DNA from: Symsagittifera roscoffensis
Lineage: Eukaryota; Xenacoelomorpha; Acoela; Convolutidae
NCBI RefSeq assembly: GCF_963678635.1
Contig: NC_087071.1
Coordinates: forward strand, 31,610,141-31,674,140
Length of the DNA: 64,000 bases
Direction of reading: 5' to 3'
Every line of letters starts with the position of its first letter. The first letter of the stretch is position 1. Position numbers and translations under genes: made by a program. Below are positions 45,170-56,211 of this stretch, one piece after another. The notes below the pieces were generated by a model, which had not been told where the DNA came from, did no database searches, and saw only the letters and a list, made by a program, of their open reading frames with translations.

Positions 45170-45537
45170 ATAAGCCTATTAGCCTAATTGTTGTGATGAA
45201 CTTATTGAATAGATTTGTTATGTTTGATGTTTGTGCCTGTGTGTGGAGCGCTCTCTGAGGGATTTTAGAGACAGGTCTGTCAAGTGGCTTTCTGTGGGGA
45301 GGTGGGGAACTGGAACTGGCTTGAGGAGTCTGGTGGTGCGCCGCTGGACCTACTGAGCTCGGGTGAGATTGTTCCTTGTTTTTGATTTTTATAATTCGAT
45401 TTTAAAATTTAAAATAATTTAGTTGTCTTTTTTTTATTTGCTGATTTGTAAAATTCCCACTAACCGCTTATCATGGGTTAGTTCAGTCCCCTAAAATCCA
45501 GTCAAAATCCTTTTTTTTACCTTTATGCTGCGTCAAG
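45170..45537 (+). other. Leader region of the LINE, GC-richer
   Basis: No protein is evident. The patch 45240-45370 is clearly richer in G and C than its surroundings and ends shortly before the LINE ORF; it may be the element's internal promoter/5' UTR. Confidence 0.4.
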
Positions 45538-45984
45538 ATGAGCAAAAACAACAAAAAGTGTACAAGCAAAGGTTGCTTAAAACCTTCAGGACTGATAAAT
45601 TGGATTAGATGTGATTGTTGTTCTAGTTGGTATCATATCAGTTGTGTAAATATTTCTCTTAGCGACTCTAAGAAAACCCAACGGTTTCAGTGTCCTTTAT
45701 GCGTTGATGTAAAATCTGTTAATAAAGCAACAATAGGTAATGATTTAGTGCTAGACAATTATGTTAATACAGCCATCTCAAATGTCCGAGTACTCAAGAG
45801 AGTACCAAAAGACTCGCGTGTTCCCTTGGCGGAAAGTCTGTCGGACAAAATAAATGACATCGTCTACAATGTAGAAGATGTTACAAAATGGCTAATTTTT
45901 TTAACGTCGTTCTTGTTTTTTTTTGGAGCAACCGAAAAGAAGTGGACGCAAACAGACCACAAGTATGAGTTCTTTGATAAATAA
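45538..45984 (+). pseudogene. LINE N-terminal PHD-type finger segment
   Basis: A Cys/His pattern, C-x4-C, CDCC, SWYHISC and CPLC within residues 8-60, resembles a PHD finger, with the Trp before His usual for this fold. PHD fingers read histone tails and could steer integration. From about 45890 the correct frame continues in the RT reading frame, so the last 30 residues here are out-of-frame. Confidence 0.7.
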
Positions 45985-47770
45985 AAAAATTCGAGCAAAT
46001 GACGTGTCACTTCCAAAACCCCATCCCCAAGTTTCAAGCCCGCCTCTGAGTGACCTCGAGCAGAGAATAAAGTTAATAAGTAGTAAGCTCGATGAAGGAA
46101 ATGTAAAGGGAGGAATAAGGCTTGCTGCTTCGGATGACAAAATAGCTCCTTTTTCAACTGATAACTATCAAAAGTTGTTGTCTAAGCACCCTCAGCGAGC
46201 CAAATTTGCAGCTCCAAATCCAGAAAAGTTGGATAGTTTTTTCGTAACCGATTTCGACCTATACAAAGCGATAATGTCCTTTCCAAAGGGATCAGCAGCA
46301 GGTCCTGATAAAATAGTTCCTCAAATTTTTAAAGATCTTGTTAGTAAGTCAAATGGCAGTGCAGGACCTAATTTTCTGAAATCGCTTACTAAGCTGATAA
46401 ACCTCATTGGAGATGGCAAAATACCCGAACCACTAAGACCTTTCTTTTTTGGCGCAAAGCTTATCGCCCTCATAAAGATAGACGGAGGGTTGAGACCGAT
46501 TGCCATAGGCAACACGCTGAGACGTATCGCGTCTAAATGCGCTGGAAGCAAGGCCCTCTCCGAGCGACAAAATTTTTTCGGAAACGTACAGGTAGGATGC
46601 GGCACCAAACGAGGAGCAGAAATAGCTGCGCACTCGTTTCGAAACCTAAATGAACGCGACGACAATCCAAAATGCACTGTTCTTTTAAATTTAGATTTTA
46701 GGAATGCCTTTAACTCTTTAAACAGAGAAACAATGCTGAATCATGTTTATTCAAATCGCCCCGAATTGTATAATTACACCCATTGCGCGTATGGTAAACC
46801 TAGTTACCTTTTTAACGGAAACTCTGTCATAATGTCAGAAGACGGAACTCAGCAAGGTGATCCTGAAGTTCCATCCCTTTTTGCGGAAACAATTCATACA
46901 CTAGTCAAACAGTTGGAGTCGAAAATTAACATCTGGTATTTAGATGATGGGAATTTAGCCGACGAATATAAGGTAGCACTCCGGGACCTTAAAAACATTC
47001 TGAAATCGGAACAAATTTACGGCCTGAGCTTAAACACTGAGAAGTGTGAACTTTGTTTTTTGGTACCGACTGCTAGTACACAGTATAATTCAATTTTAAC
47101 ACAATTTCGAAAAATATGCCCCAAAATAAAAATAAAAACAAAAGAAGAACTCCTCATTTTAGGGTCTCCAATCGGCGAACTTTGCCAAAAAGAATTGCTC
47201 GACGAAAAAATTAAAGAGCTTGAAAAAATCTCGGATGTCATTGACAAACTAGACGACCATTATGCTTTTTACCTCCTGAAAAATTGCTTTAGCATGCCAA
47301 AAATCCTATATTTTTTGCGTACGAGCCCTCGTTTTTTGCAAAATGATTTTTTGGAACGTTACGATAAATTACTAAGAAATTCGTTATGCAAGGTCACTAA
47401 CGTGAAAATGGATGATAACCAGTTTTTACAAGCTGTTCTCCCGGAAGCCAAAAGTGGCTTGGGCGTTTCTTCCGCTCGTCTACTCGCTTTACCCGCTTTC
47501 TTAGCCTCAGCAGTAGGAGCAAAAGATGCCTTGAGCGAAATCTTTGGTTTGGAGCATGTGGATGGAACCTATGATGATGAACTTAAACGGTGGTTTGACC
47601 TTGGAAAAATTGAAATAGCTCCGGAAAATGAAATCCAAAAAAATTGGACGGAGCCAATTTTTGACAGCGAAATTGCAGACTTGATTTTACGACTCGAACC
47701 AACGGACGTAAAAAGGTTCAACGCGTTCCAAGATAGATTTGGCTCCCAATGGTTGAACGTCATCCCGTGA
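45905..47770 (+). pseudogene. LINE reverse transcriptase
   Basis: A long open frame with all RT motifs, including the catalytic Asp of DFRNAFN and both Asp of YLDD, followed by a thumb-like region (LKNCFSMPKILYFLRTS) and a conserved GLGVSSARLLALPAFLASA segment. It ends at GSQWLNVIP followed by TGA. The polymerase domain itself appears undamaged. Confidence 0.88.
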
Positions 47771-48067
47771 AAAATTGACAAGTATAGAGATCTTGTAAAT
47801 GATGGATATCTTTTCCAACCGCTAGCTTTTGAAATTCAGGGCAAGGCAGGCCCCAGCACAGAAGTTTTTTTGAGCAAGCTTTGTAAGAACCTAAGCATAT
47901 GCACTGAGGAACCCAGAGCAGGCAGCTTTTTAAAACAGAGAATCTCCCTGGCAATACAGATTGCAAATGCCGCTTGCGTACTCGGAACAATAAATGACAA
48001 AATAACTTTCGACGAAACTTTTTACTTTGTAACATTCGCCCGGAAAATACATATCGACGGAAAATAA
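47771..48067 (+). pseudogene. LINE C-terminal segment after the in-frame stop
   Basis: The same frame stays open for 98 codons after the TGA, including KYRDLVNDGYLFQPLAFE and RAGSFLKQRISLAIQIANA, and ends near 48067. The abrupt join after WLNVIP suggests that the Cys/His and nuclease part of the ORF between these two stretches has been deleted. Confidence 0.65.
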
Positions 48068-49774
48068 AACTAAGTCCTAACACGACTGGCTAACGTCTAA
48101 ACAGAGCTTTATATGCTTTTCACCGTCTCTACCAAGCCAGTACTTTCGGTGGTCTTTTCTAACATCGAGTCGACAAAAACGTTACTGCTTTCGGCTTCGT
48201 TCAAAACACTCAAATTAACTTAATTACATGCAGAAATAGTGAGCTCATGGCTGGGTCTCAGTATCCCCAGACCACGAGGTCACTCCTAAAAACAGGGCTA
48301 CTACTTATTGAATTATTATTGTTTTTGTTCAGTAGATAAAAATCATCATCTCCATCGAAGATGGATCAACCCTTTTCCCCAACTCCTAGCTTCTCATCCT
48401 TATCAAAATGAATCCAGTTGTTAATTAAATTCAATTCAGGACATGACAAGAAGCTAAAAGTTTATATAACAGGATAAAAGTTTCAGTCCCGAAACCCTTC
48501 CGGATTCTTGAATCCACTGAATCAAGTATGTTAATCTTGATTTCTCCGTAATCCGGAAGGCTGTCTTCCACCCTTCACCGTTGTCTGCAACGGCCTTGCA
48601 ACTATTGTAGCGACACAATAGTTGCAACTCGGAACGTTCTCTGTCACCTCCGTGATTTGTGGTCGTTTTTTATCACAATTTCCGCACTTCTCGCAATCGC
48701 AGCTAATGTTGTTCTGTTGCTTTTCAGCTTTTCTGCCAAAAATGGCCGTTTCTGACGTTTCTCAGAAATGATACTTAATCACTTCGAAAATTTAAAATTT
48801 AGGAATTTCCGAATCCTTCAACCTTCACGTTTTGTTCAATCGTTCAAATAACGTTCTTAATCCTCCAAAATTACCAACTCGGAAGGCTCGCTGCTAAAAA
48901 TGACTAAATTGCAGAGATTGCATTTTGGCACATTCTGGTCGAATGTCACATACTCCCCGGACAGTCCGGTCAATGTCCTCATTGAATCACGCAATGCTCG
49001 TAAAATAGATACAGTGTCATCGAACAGAATTTACAAAATGCACGAAATTACTTTTATCCACGTCACATCGACTCACTGCAGAATATAATTGGCATCATAC
49101 CACATCACTATAGCCTTCAAACTCTTTCATTAATCTGCACATTGAGGATATGACCTAAGATAAAACATATTTTCTGACTTCCAATGTCAATGTCCCGATT
49201 AAAAAAACTTTTTCTCTCAGATTTAAAAGGTGTTGGCTTGCAGGACAGTCCTGCCAACCAACAAGATAAAATTATCCTACTATGCTTCTTCCCTTCGGAA
49301 ATCTTGCTTGTTATTGTCCTGAATATTAAAACTAAGAAACTCTGTGGTTAGAAAGAACAATGAAACAATCTCCTTCTTCGAGAGATTACCCAAGCCTTCC
49401 ACGTCACCACAAAGTGATCAGTTCTCCTAGCTGATTAAAAACAGTCATGTAGGCTGGAATATTTAAATATACTCCTTCACTCAAGCCTTTCTAAATAAAT
49501 AGTAAGTGAGTGTCTCTAAAGCCACTCGACTAAAATCAAAATGCAAATTTATAAATGCAAAAATTGCAAAACTCAACTAAAATGTTCAGTTTTCAATTAC
49601 AACTTGGTCGCTTGGTTTCTCACTTGAGTTTTTTCACACACATAAAACAATTCTGAGTTTTAACTTTTTCTTCATCACTCCTTTGTTTTCTTCTTTTTTC
49701 GTCGTTTAGAAGTTCTAAAACTTCTAAATTCTTCTAATTTCATCTCCTTTTACATCTTGTTTTTCTGTCATTCG
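48068..49774. other. Non-coding: LINE 3' region, then 3' flank of the minus-strand retroelement
   Basis: No credible ORF. The segment contains an inverted repeat CCTTCCGGATT/AATCCGGAAGG (about 48497-48561) and a strong hairpin at 48596-48627. The right part (49100-49774) follows the stop of the minus-strand mega-ORF and would hold its 3' UTR and LTR, but I cannot place LTR borders without the other LTR. Confidence 0.5.
48596..48627. repeat. Perfect 13-bp hairpin with 6-nt loop
   Basis: Arms TTGCAACTATTGT and ACAATAGTTGCAA, loop AGCGAC. A shorter hairpin CCGTT..AACGG lies just to the left (48579-48594). Both strands can form it. The function is unknown; it could be an element-end structure. 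Confidence 0.85.
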
Positions 49775-50269
49775 TCAATGCTCCATTTCTTCCTCCTGTG
49801 ATACTGACTCTGCACTCTCAGTTTCCGTATCTTGCAACACGTGGTTAGCAATCCTGACGCTGCTGGAAGCCGTCCTCCAACACTTTTGCTCTTCTACCCT
49901 CTGTTTACAACAAGGTAGGGGATCCACGTTAGATTCTCTGTTCCTGCAGAAGCTGTTGTGGAGACACAACGTCACGTTTCTCTCCAAATCTTCCTTTAAC
50001 ATCTCTGCCTTCTCCTTTCCACTACGTTCACTCGTCCTGGAAATTCTTTTCACAGCGGTGGTCACTGCATTCCGATGAGTCACGTGAGCTCGCTTGAAGG
50101 CTCCTGCTCTAATGTCCAGCTGATATTCACTGTACACCTTGCCATGCTTCGACATATGCTTCTTCGCATACTCGTACAACCATGCAGTCATGTTAGCTCT
50201 GAACCATGGCATCAATCGTTTCCTTGCCCATATCTTCTTTATTCCATCGGAATGCTTAGAATTTTGCAC
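49775..50269 (-). pseudogene. Mega-ORF segment 12: basic C-terminal end
   Basis: 165 codons, Lys/Arg-rich, with a helical stretch (MTAWLYEYAKKHM) and an acidic end (TETESAESVSQEEEMEH). Several Cys (CLHNSFC, PCC) give no clear finger. The stop at 49775 is the last coding signal before the 3' flank. No family recognised. Confidence 0.5.
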
Positions 50270-50412
50270 ATTGTCTCAAAAAGATCTAAATCTTTTAGAC
50301 AATCTAACTTCCGCAACTGTTCTCTCGTCGGTGCCTCCTGTCTGTTATTTTCTCTCACATGAGCTTCCAGCCATCGTATCGCCATCATAACTCCCACTAT
50401 CACTATTGTTAT
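50239..50412 (-). pseudogene. Mega-ORF segment 11: hydrophobic stretch and helix
   Basis: Out of frame with both neighbours. It begins with a short hydrophobic run (ITIVIVGVMMAI), too short to be a sure membrane span, then a charged helical segment (HVRENNRQEAPTREQLRKLD). It ends in TAA at 50239-50241. Confidence 0.4.
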
Positions 50413-50651
50413 GGGCTGTGATGAATCTGGTAAACCATGGAGAGCAGCTCTCCAGAGTCCCAGATCAACATCAGATTACTACGCTTGGGATACCACCAGG
50501 TCTGCAGCAAGCAGTGGCAAGGAAACTCATCATGTGTCAACATGATGCTCCTCCAATTACGTTTTCCCGAAGCTTCCAGTAATGGTTCTACTTCCATCAT
50601 CACTCGGTGGACTTCATCATTCTCATCTACTGCATTGTAATCTGTGACAGT
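50409..50651 (-). pseudogene. Mega-ORF segment 10, after an in-frame TGA
   Basis: It continues the frame of the 404-codon segment after TGA 50652-50654 for about 80 codons (VDENDEVHRVMMEVEPLLEA..), ending in TAA at 50409. No domain recognised. Confidence 0.45.
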
Positions 50652-51866
50652 TCATCCTCTCTGTTTCTGTCTCTCAAAGTCACTGAAGTTCCCGCTCACA
50701 TATCCCATGAACTTCTTTCCTAGTATTGACTGCAATTCTTCCTTGGTTCTCTCTGGAACTGCTGAGAACATCTTACACAGCAACTCGTATGACTTCTCGG
50801 ACATTCTCGCCAGTCTCACACACTTCGGCACTGAGAAGGCTTGATCCACAATCGTTCTTGTACTCTTCACGTCCACAGCTACGAAATGTACAGGGTATCT
50901 GCTCTTGCACATTGGAGCCAATGTTGAACCCACCAAATATCGTGCTCCTGCTCGTCTACAATAAGTCTCACTGTGTCTGATGTTCATTTCTGTCTCGATC
51001 GCTTCCCTCCAATTTCCTATGTATTTCTGCTCAGTCTGCAGAACTCCTGGGAATAATTCTACACTGATGGCTGTGACCATCTCATGTTTCTGTTCTAGAT
51101 TCAATAGTGACTCTAAATAACTAAACATGCTGTAGAATCTTAGTGCGGTCACTAGATTCACATCGGTTCCTCCATGGCAATCTGCTATCAGTTCCGTTTC
51201 TGTTCTTGCTTTCATCACTACGTTTCCAAACAATACCGTCAATTGCTTGTGTTGTTTCTCCAGGGTCTTCACACAGTCCAGACTTCCACAAACGTGACCC
51301 TCCAGTCCACAGACTTCCGCCAGACAGCTACCAGGTTTGACCCAGTCTTCTGGTCCCCAGCCAGGCAACTCCACTTTATCTTCTCCGTTGCTCTTAGAGG
51401 CCGTTATCATCACATTATATATGATGTTGAGGTCACGCAGGTTACAGTCTGCATTCAGTTCCCTCTGTACGTCTTGCGTCGCCCGTAATATCGAGTCAGC
51501 GTTGGGACTAGGACACCATGATGGCCTCATCAATTCCCACACTGCCATCAAGCTCGTTCTCAGTAACTCATCTGAGAATCCCAACCCAAACTCCACTCTT
51601 TTATCAGATTTTGGTACTGAAGGTGCAGTCACCTCTTCTTCCAAGACCAGTCCCAATTTGGCCTGTGGATTGTTAACGCTCTTAATCGTTACAATTCTGG
51701 ACGTCCAGAATCTTAGTAACACCGCCTGCTCGTAATCGAAGAAGCAATCGCGTATGTCTTCACTCAGGAAAGGATTGTACGCTATCCCAATGATTCCGGA
51801 TACGTAGCTATACGATTTCTTCTTGATCGGTCCACCGTATTCACTGGACTTCGGCAGTGCTCCCAT
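50652..51866 (-). pseudogene. Mega-ORF segment 9
   Basis: 404 codons, globular composition, no family recognised. Blocks such as GIIGIAYNPFLSEDIRDCFFDYEQAV and CGLEGHVCGSLDC suggest a folded domain. It follows TAA 51873-51875 in the same frame and ends in an in-frame TGA, so both borders look like point mutations rather than real gene ends. Confidence 0.55.
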
Positions 51867-51872
51867 AGATTC

Positions 51873-52979
51873 TTAAGCGAGTCTCAGCTCCTTGTTTGAA
51901 AATCTCCTGATTTCGTCTATCTTTCTCATGGGTTCTAGTTCCTCGGGTTCTTTCATGATCACCCTCATCGGTTTACTTTGCTGCATATCCAGCAGTGCTA
52001 GCAAGAATAAGGCTTTTGCTCGCTCATCGCCTTCCCTCAACATTTTAACACAGGTGTTTAATGCAGGTACTGAAATCTGCTCTATCAGAAATCGAATGAA
52101 ACAGAGAGCGTCTCTCCGCTTCGCACACGCTACTGCTGCTCCCTCCTGGACTATCAGATCCCTCAGGTTCGTCATAAGGAAAACCTTCTCTTCTTTCGAC
52201 CTCTTCCTTTCTTCTGAATCATACTCTTCGCGAGTCAGTCCCATCATGCACCAGGCGAACCTGAGTTGTAACTCTGTCCTTACGTAAGGTACTGCCACGA
52301 GAGCATGTATTCTTGGCGTAGTCCTCATTTCTTCTTCGAAATACCTTAATACTACTGCTTTCCATGGAAGGCTCACAAACTGCTCCATTGTTTCTGCCTG
52401 TATGTCAGACGACGCTAAAGTCCCGTACGCCTTCTGCTTGAGGGTGGTGCCTTGCAACATCGTTTCCAGATAACCCTCCATGGCTTTCCCATCTTCCAGG
52501 GTCATTACATACCCTCTAGCCGAGTTTCGGTATTCTAACATCTCCATGTATCCACCGGTGGGTTCATCTATCAACACAGTCTCCGACACTGTTAGTCGGT
52601 TATATTCCACTGGTATTAGTTGTCCTGCGACACTTCCCTTTCCGTGATTCATGGGAGATGGCTTGAAGTCTTTCATTGTGCTCTCTCCACATTGGCTGAG
52701 TATTTCCATTTCTAAGGTTGCTCCAGTCAGAGTGCGGTCACTCCTTTTAGATTTATAACCTGTTGACTTTATCCCCGCCATGAGAATGGGTGGCACCATC
52801 GCTATGTCAGTTAAAATTTTATCTGTGCCAGACAGTTGATAATCACCTTGCCCCAAATCCATGACCTCCTCAACTCGTTTCCTTTTCGCTGAGTTAATAG
52901 ATTTCATTGATATTTCTGAATCCACCTTCGTATTTCCAACTCTCCTCGGCATCACTCTGCTGCCTAACTTCATCTTCAT
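51873..52979 (-). pseudogene. Mega-ORF segment 8
   Basis: 368 codons in the same frame as segments 7 and 9. A basic start (KRKRVEEV) is followed by a mainly helical part (RTELQLRFAWCMMGLTREEY). It ends in TAA at 51873. No family recognised. Confidence 0.55.
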
Positions 52980-52988
52980 CGCATTGAT

Positions 52989-53918
52989 TTATTCAATCAC
53001 CAATTTTGACCGCATCGTCCCTCTCCTGGTTCTCGACAGATACACCACCTCTCCTTTATCGTCCTGCGGTGTCATCTTGATGGAAGAATTCGCTTCACTT
53101 TCATCAGTGGCCGAGTCGATCAACAACTCACTCAGTCTCCCTTCACACTCATCAAGCTTGTCAAGGAGTTCTCTCATCAAGGGTTGGTTGAGACCCGTTT
53201 TCAGAATGGACTGCTTCCCATAGCTTTGAACCACGGTCCAGACTTCTTCCATAAACGCCACTCTGTCGAGTTTGCATCCCGTCCTACTCTCGTGGTCTCG
53301 GTGATGTACTTCCCATTCTTCTTCGGGCAGCGTTCCCAAGAAAGGTACTCTGGCCGAGGCCTCTATTCTTCTCCTCCTAGGTGATTCCATGAGGATTCTC
53401 TGGTCGTTATTTCTTGAATTGCCAGGAGAGCTGCTCTCCGGCAAATTCCGTTTCATTTCCATAAAGGCTGACGGAGGCTCCAGTGTCGAGATGCCTTCAT
53501 CCGCTGGCTCAGTCGTTTCCAACGTATCTGCATTGTTCTCAAGATCACTGAAGATATTGAAATCCAGGCTGGACGTTCCTCCTGTCGATGCCCTGTCGTC
53601 TTCCCCACCAGCTTGATCTTGTTGCATGGGTTCTTCGGTTTGACGGCTTCCTCCCTGTCCGTCATCTCCTTCTGACTTATCCTTGTTCGAGCTCGATGGT
53701 CCTTTTTCATCATTGTCGGCTTCTTCCTGGAATCTCGGTATGAGCAATGTACCGGCCGATTTATCTTCCTCTTCTCCATGGACCACTTTCATTTCTTCGC
53801 AGCCGAAGGGTGCTAGGAAGGTTCTCGTCTGCAGTATTCCTCCCACTTTCATCTCCTGTTTTACGCTAGTCATGATTAATGAGGCTTTAGGCAATTCGAT
53901 CCTGCCTCTCATCCTCAT
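52989..53918 (-). pseudogene. Mega-ORF segment 7, acidic and disordered
   Basis: Residues 40-160 are acidic, Gly/Ser/Gln-rich and probably unfolded; the last 100 residues look helical. The coding frame can be followed a little upstream of the first Met (to about 53990), overlapping segment 6 in a different frame, so a single-base frameshift lies near there. It ends in TAA at 52989. Confidence 0.5.
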
Positions 53919-53929
53919 CGGAGCTAAGC

Positions 53930-54289
53930 CTAATCCCTTCCACTCCTCATCAAATCTTCCAGGCTTGGGAGTCGCGGGTTGCTTATTCGCCTTCTCGTTG
54001 CTTGATCCGTATATGCAAATCGTGTGTATTGTAACACGGCGGCATTTCTCCCTACAAAGTATGGATCCATCGTTCCCACGAAATTCCCTACTCTCCTTTC
54101 GTTGGTTTCGAATGCTCTCAATCTAGGAGTTTGTACCACGGAGACTGCTCCGAGCAAAATCCTTCTTATCAGAGGGAATTCAGGGATTGCCTCCGGCAGC
54201 TTCTTGTAATCGCCCCAGTCCTTCGTCTCTCCCCTCACTTTGTGATATGCTGCAGTGAGACGAGGCACTCTGGTTATTTCACCATTCGT
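53930..54289 (-). pseudogene. Mega-ORF segment 6
   Basis: In frame with segment 5 across TGA 54290-54292. It contains VQTPRLRAFETNERRVGNFVGTMDPYFVG, a conserved-looking but unassigned block. The reading frame is lost near 53990. Confidence 0.5.
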
Positions 54290-55177
54290 TCAATCATAGG
54301 GTCTCAGATTCCAAAGCTTTGGAAACACCTCGATGTGTCCTCTTTCTACTTCTCCCATGCGATCACGGAAGTGATCGTCAAAATTGATGACTGTCATCTC
54401 TGGCTCCGATATTTTCGCAAATAACAGATCTTCACTCATGAGCTCCCGCAATGTGTGCTGCTCACACCAGTTCAGTGTACTACCGTCCACTGCCGATATG
54501 AGGTTCAGGTGCAGCACCGACCTCCTATATGCTTCCACTTTAACGTCAGGGAACGCAAACGTGACAGCTGGTCCATAGATCACTGTCACGAACTCCGTGA
54601 CTCCTCTGATTAGCGCCAAGGGATCGGTTCTCATAGCCAAGCTCAGATCGGTTAACAGCGGCATGCCTCCAACATGTCGTCTAACATCTTCCTCTCTTTC
54701 AATCGTCTCGTCTTCTCCCGTTCCAAAGCGATTTTGTTGTAAGAGATACTGGATAAGAGTGTGTCTCAGGTCTCTTATCTTGTTCCACGAGTCCGTGGAT
54801 TTCTTCATATCCAAGTTCCTCACTCTCTCTCTCATCTGCTCTGGACAACGTGCCAGTTTCATCAGTCCTCCCAAGTTTCCGTGGGTAATTGAAATCAATG
54901 TTAGAAGTCCGTCTAGCCGCAAGTTCTGGATTCCATCGGTGAGCAGTATCGCCGGTCCCTTCACGAAACTCTCTGCTCCAAATGTCACGAACAAGGCTAT
55001 TAGTTCCACTATCGATACTTCCACTACTGCTTGGAGGAATTCTTTTATCCGAAGTAGTGCGAGACTTTCGGATAAACTTTTATCCGAAGTAGTGCGAGAC
55101 TTTCGGATAAACTTTTGCCAAGAAGGATGCGGTCCATCCGGCTCCCAACCCTTCCAACATGCTGTCTGTCCGTTCAA
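54290..55177 (-). pseudogene. Mega-ORF segment 5
   Basis: A helical, Leu-rich segment (FLQAVVEVSIVELIALFVTFGAE; DLSLAMRTDPLALIRGVTEFVTV). Its first codons overlap segment 4 because of a 35-bp tandem duplication, so the true start is not the first Met. No family recognised. Confidence 0.5.
55043..55112. repeat. 35-bp tandem duplication that shifts the reading frame
   Basis: Units 55043-55077 and 55078-55112 are identical. The length is not a multiple of three, so the duplication disrupts the mega-ORF at the segment 4/5 border. Confidence 0.95.
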
Positions 55178-56135
55178 AACCCTCCTGTCCCTTCACTTCC
55201 TGGGTCCAGAAGGTTTCCAGAGTAATCTGAGACATTCTGTTCACAAATTCAGCGGTCTTTTCTCTGGCATTTTCCGCCAGGTTCACCTCCTTCAACAAGT
55301 AGGCATGTATCTTTGTGATCATCACGGGGCCTTGCTCAAAAGCATCTGCACCCAATGCCGCTACTCTAGGGTTCAGGTGTAGCCACTGGTTGGCTTCCGG
55401 CTTGGTTCTCAGAAACATCGCCTCCAAATGAGCTCTCGTCTCTAGTGAATTTTTCCTTCTTGTGTCTTCACTTGCCACTTCCATTGCTCGGAACCATAAG
55501 TCGTTGGACATCGCCGCGATCACTCGATGGTCGTCGTCTACTCCTGGTTTCAGTTTGAGCTGTCGACTGAAATTGGACAGTTCCAACCCCAGTACCTCAT
55601 CCAATACTAACATGTGTAGCGCATGGTCCTTGAATCCTCTCATCGCGTTTGAGATATCTGACCACACTGCAGGCAGTTCAGCCTTAAGTGGCCTCAGGTT
55701 CTCCATCTCTATCATGCGATTCGGGGCTGATATGATCACATCATATTTTCCTTGCGAAAGTAAGGTCACAATCGCATACACAAATTTCAGTCCATCCGGG
55801 AGATGTGCATATCCTGGAGACAACGCAAATACTATTCTCGGCGTCACTTTGGTGAATGACCCCTCCTTCGCCGCATCCACCACTTCACCCATCGACTCAA
55901 GGATATCTTTTATCGCGGGCCATACAGCGTTCTCTGCCGTTGTAGGATCTCTGAGTCTGCTCAGAAAACCTCTACTGTGTAGATGGTCATTGATGCCAGC
56001 AAACACAATCGTAATTGGGTTCATGTCCGTCTGCCTTTGCACCCCTATAGCCAGAGATATCGATTGCAGTAGGTCCAGGTCAACCGCTGCCAACATTACG
56101 ACGTCCGGCCAAAACAGAGATTTGGAGGTGTACAC
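55080..56135 (-). pseudogene. Mega-ORF segment 4: second, degenerate SGNH-like region
   Basis: PDVVMLAAVDLDLLQSIS...ITIVFAGINDHLHSRGF has the layout of SGNH block III (G-x-N-D after a beta strand), followed by a helix and PRIVFALSPGYAHLPDG, which may correspond to the C-terminal catalytic strand region. The nucleophile GDS motif is not seen, so the domain would be inactive. The assignment rests on pattern only. The rest (LKPGVDDDHRVIAAMSNDLWFRAME..) is unassigned. Confidence 0.4.
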
Positions 56136-56211
56136 GAACTCTAAATTCTACTAACATAATCTTGGCCTTCCTCATTTCTGCTTTGTCATAGGCGGCGAAG
56201 ATGGTCTCATC

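Larger units (their letters stand above)
45538..48067 (+). mobile_element. Non-LTR retrotransposon (LINE) with N-terminal PHD finger, decayed
   Basis: The ancestral ORF has three parts: a PHD-type finger (45538-45890), reverse transcriptase (to 47767) and a C-terminal segment (47771-48067). A frameshift occurs at a run of nine T (45916-45924), and an in-frame TGA lies at 47768-47770. RT motifs: GSAAGPDKIVPQIFKDL (fingers), GGLRPIAIGNTLRRI, LLNLDFRNAFNSLN (motif A), GTQQGDPE (motif B) and YLDD (motif C, 46937-46948). The clade cannot be fixed without a tree. In comparable elements a Cys/His knuckle and a restriction-like nuclease follow the RT; I do not find them here. Confidence 0.88.

Noticed and set aside
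50652-56154. Plus-strand open frames opposite the retroelement (for example 54597-55382, 55462-56154)
   Set aside because: They are antisense shadows of the minus-strand coding sequence, without domains.
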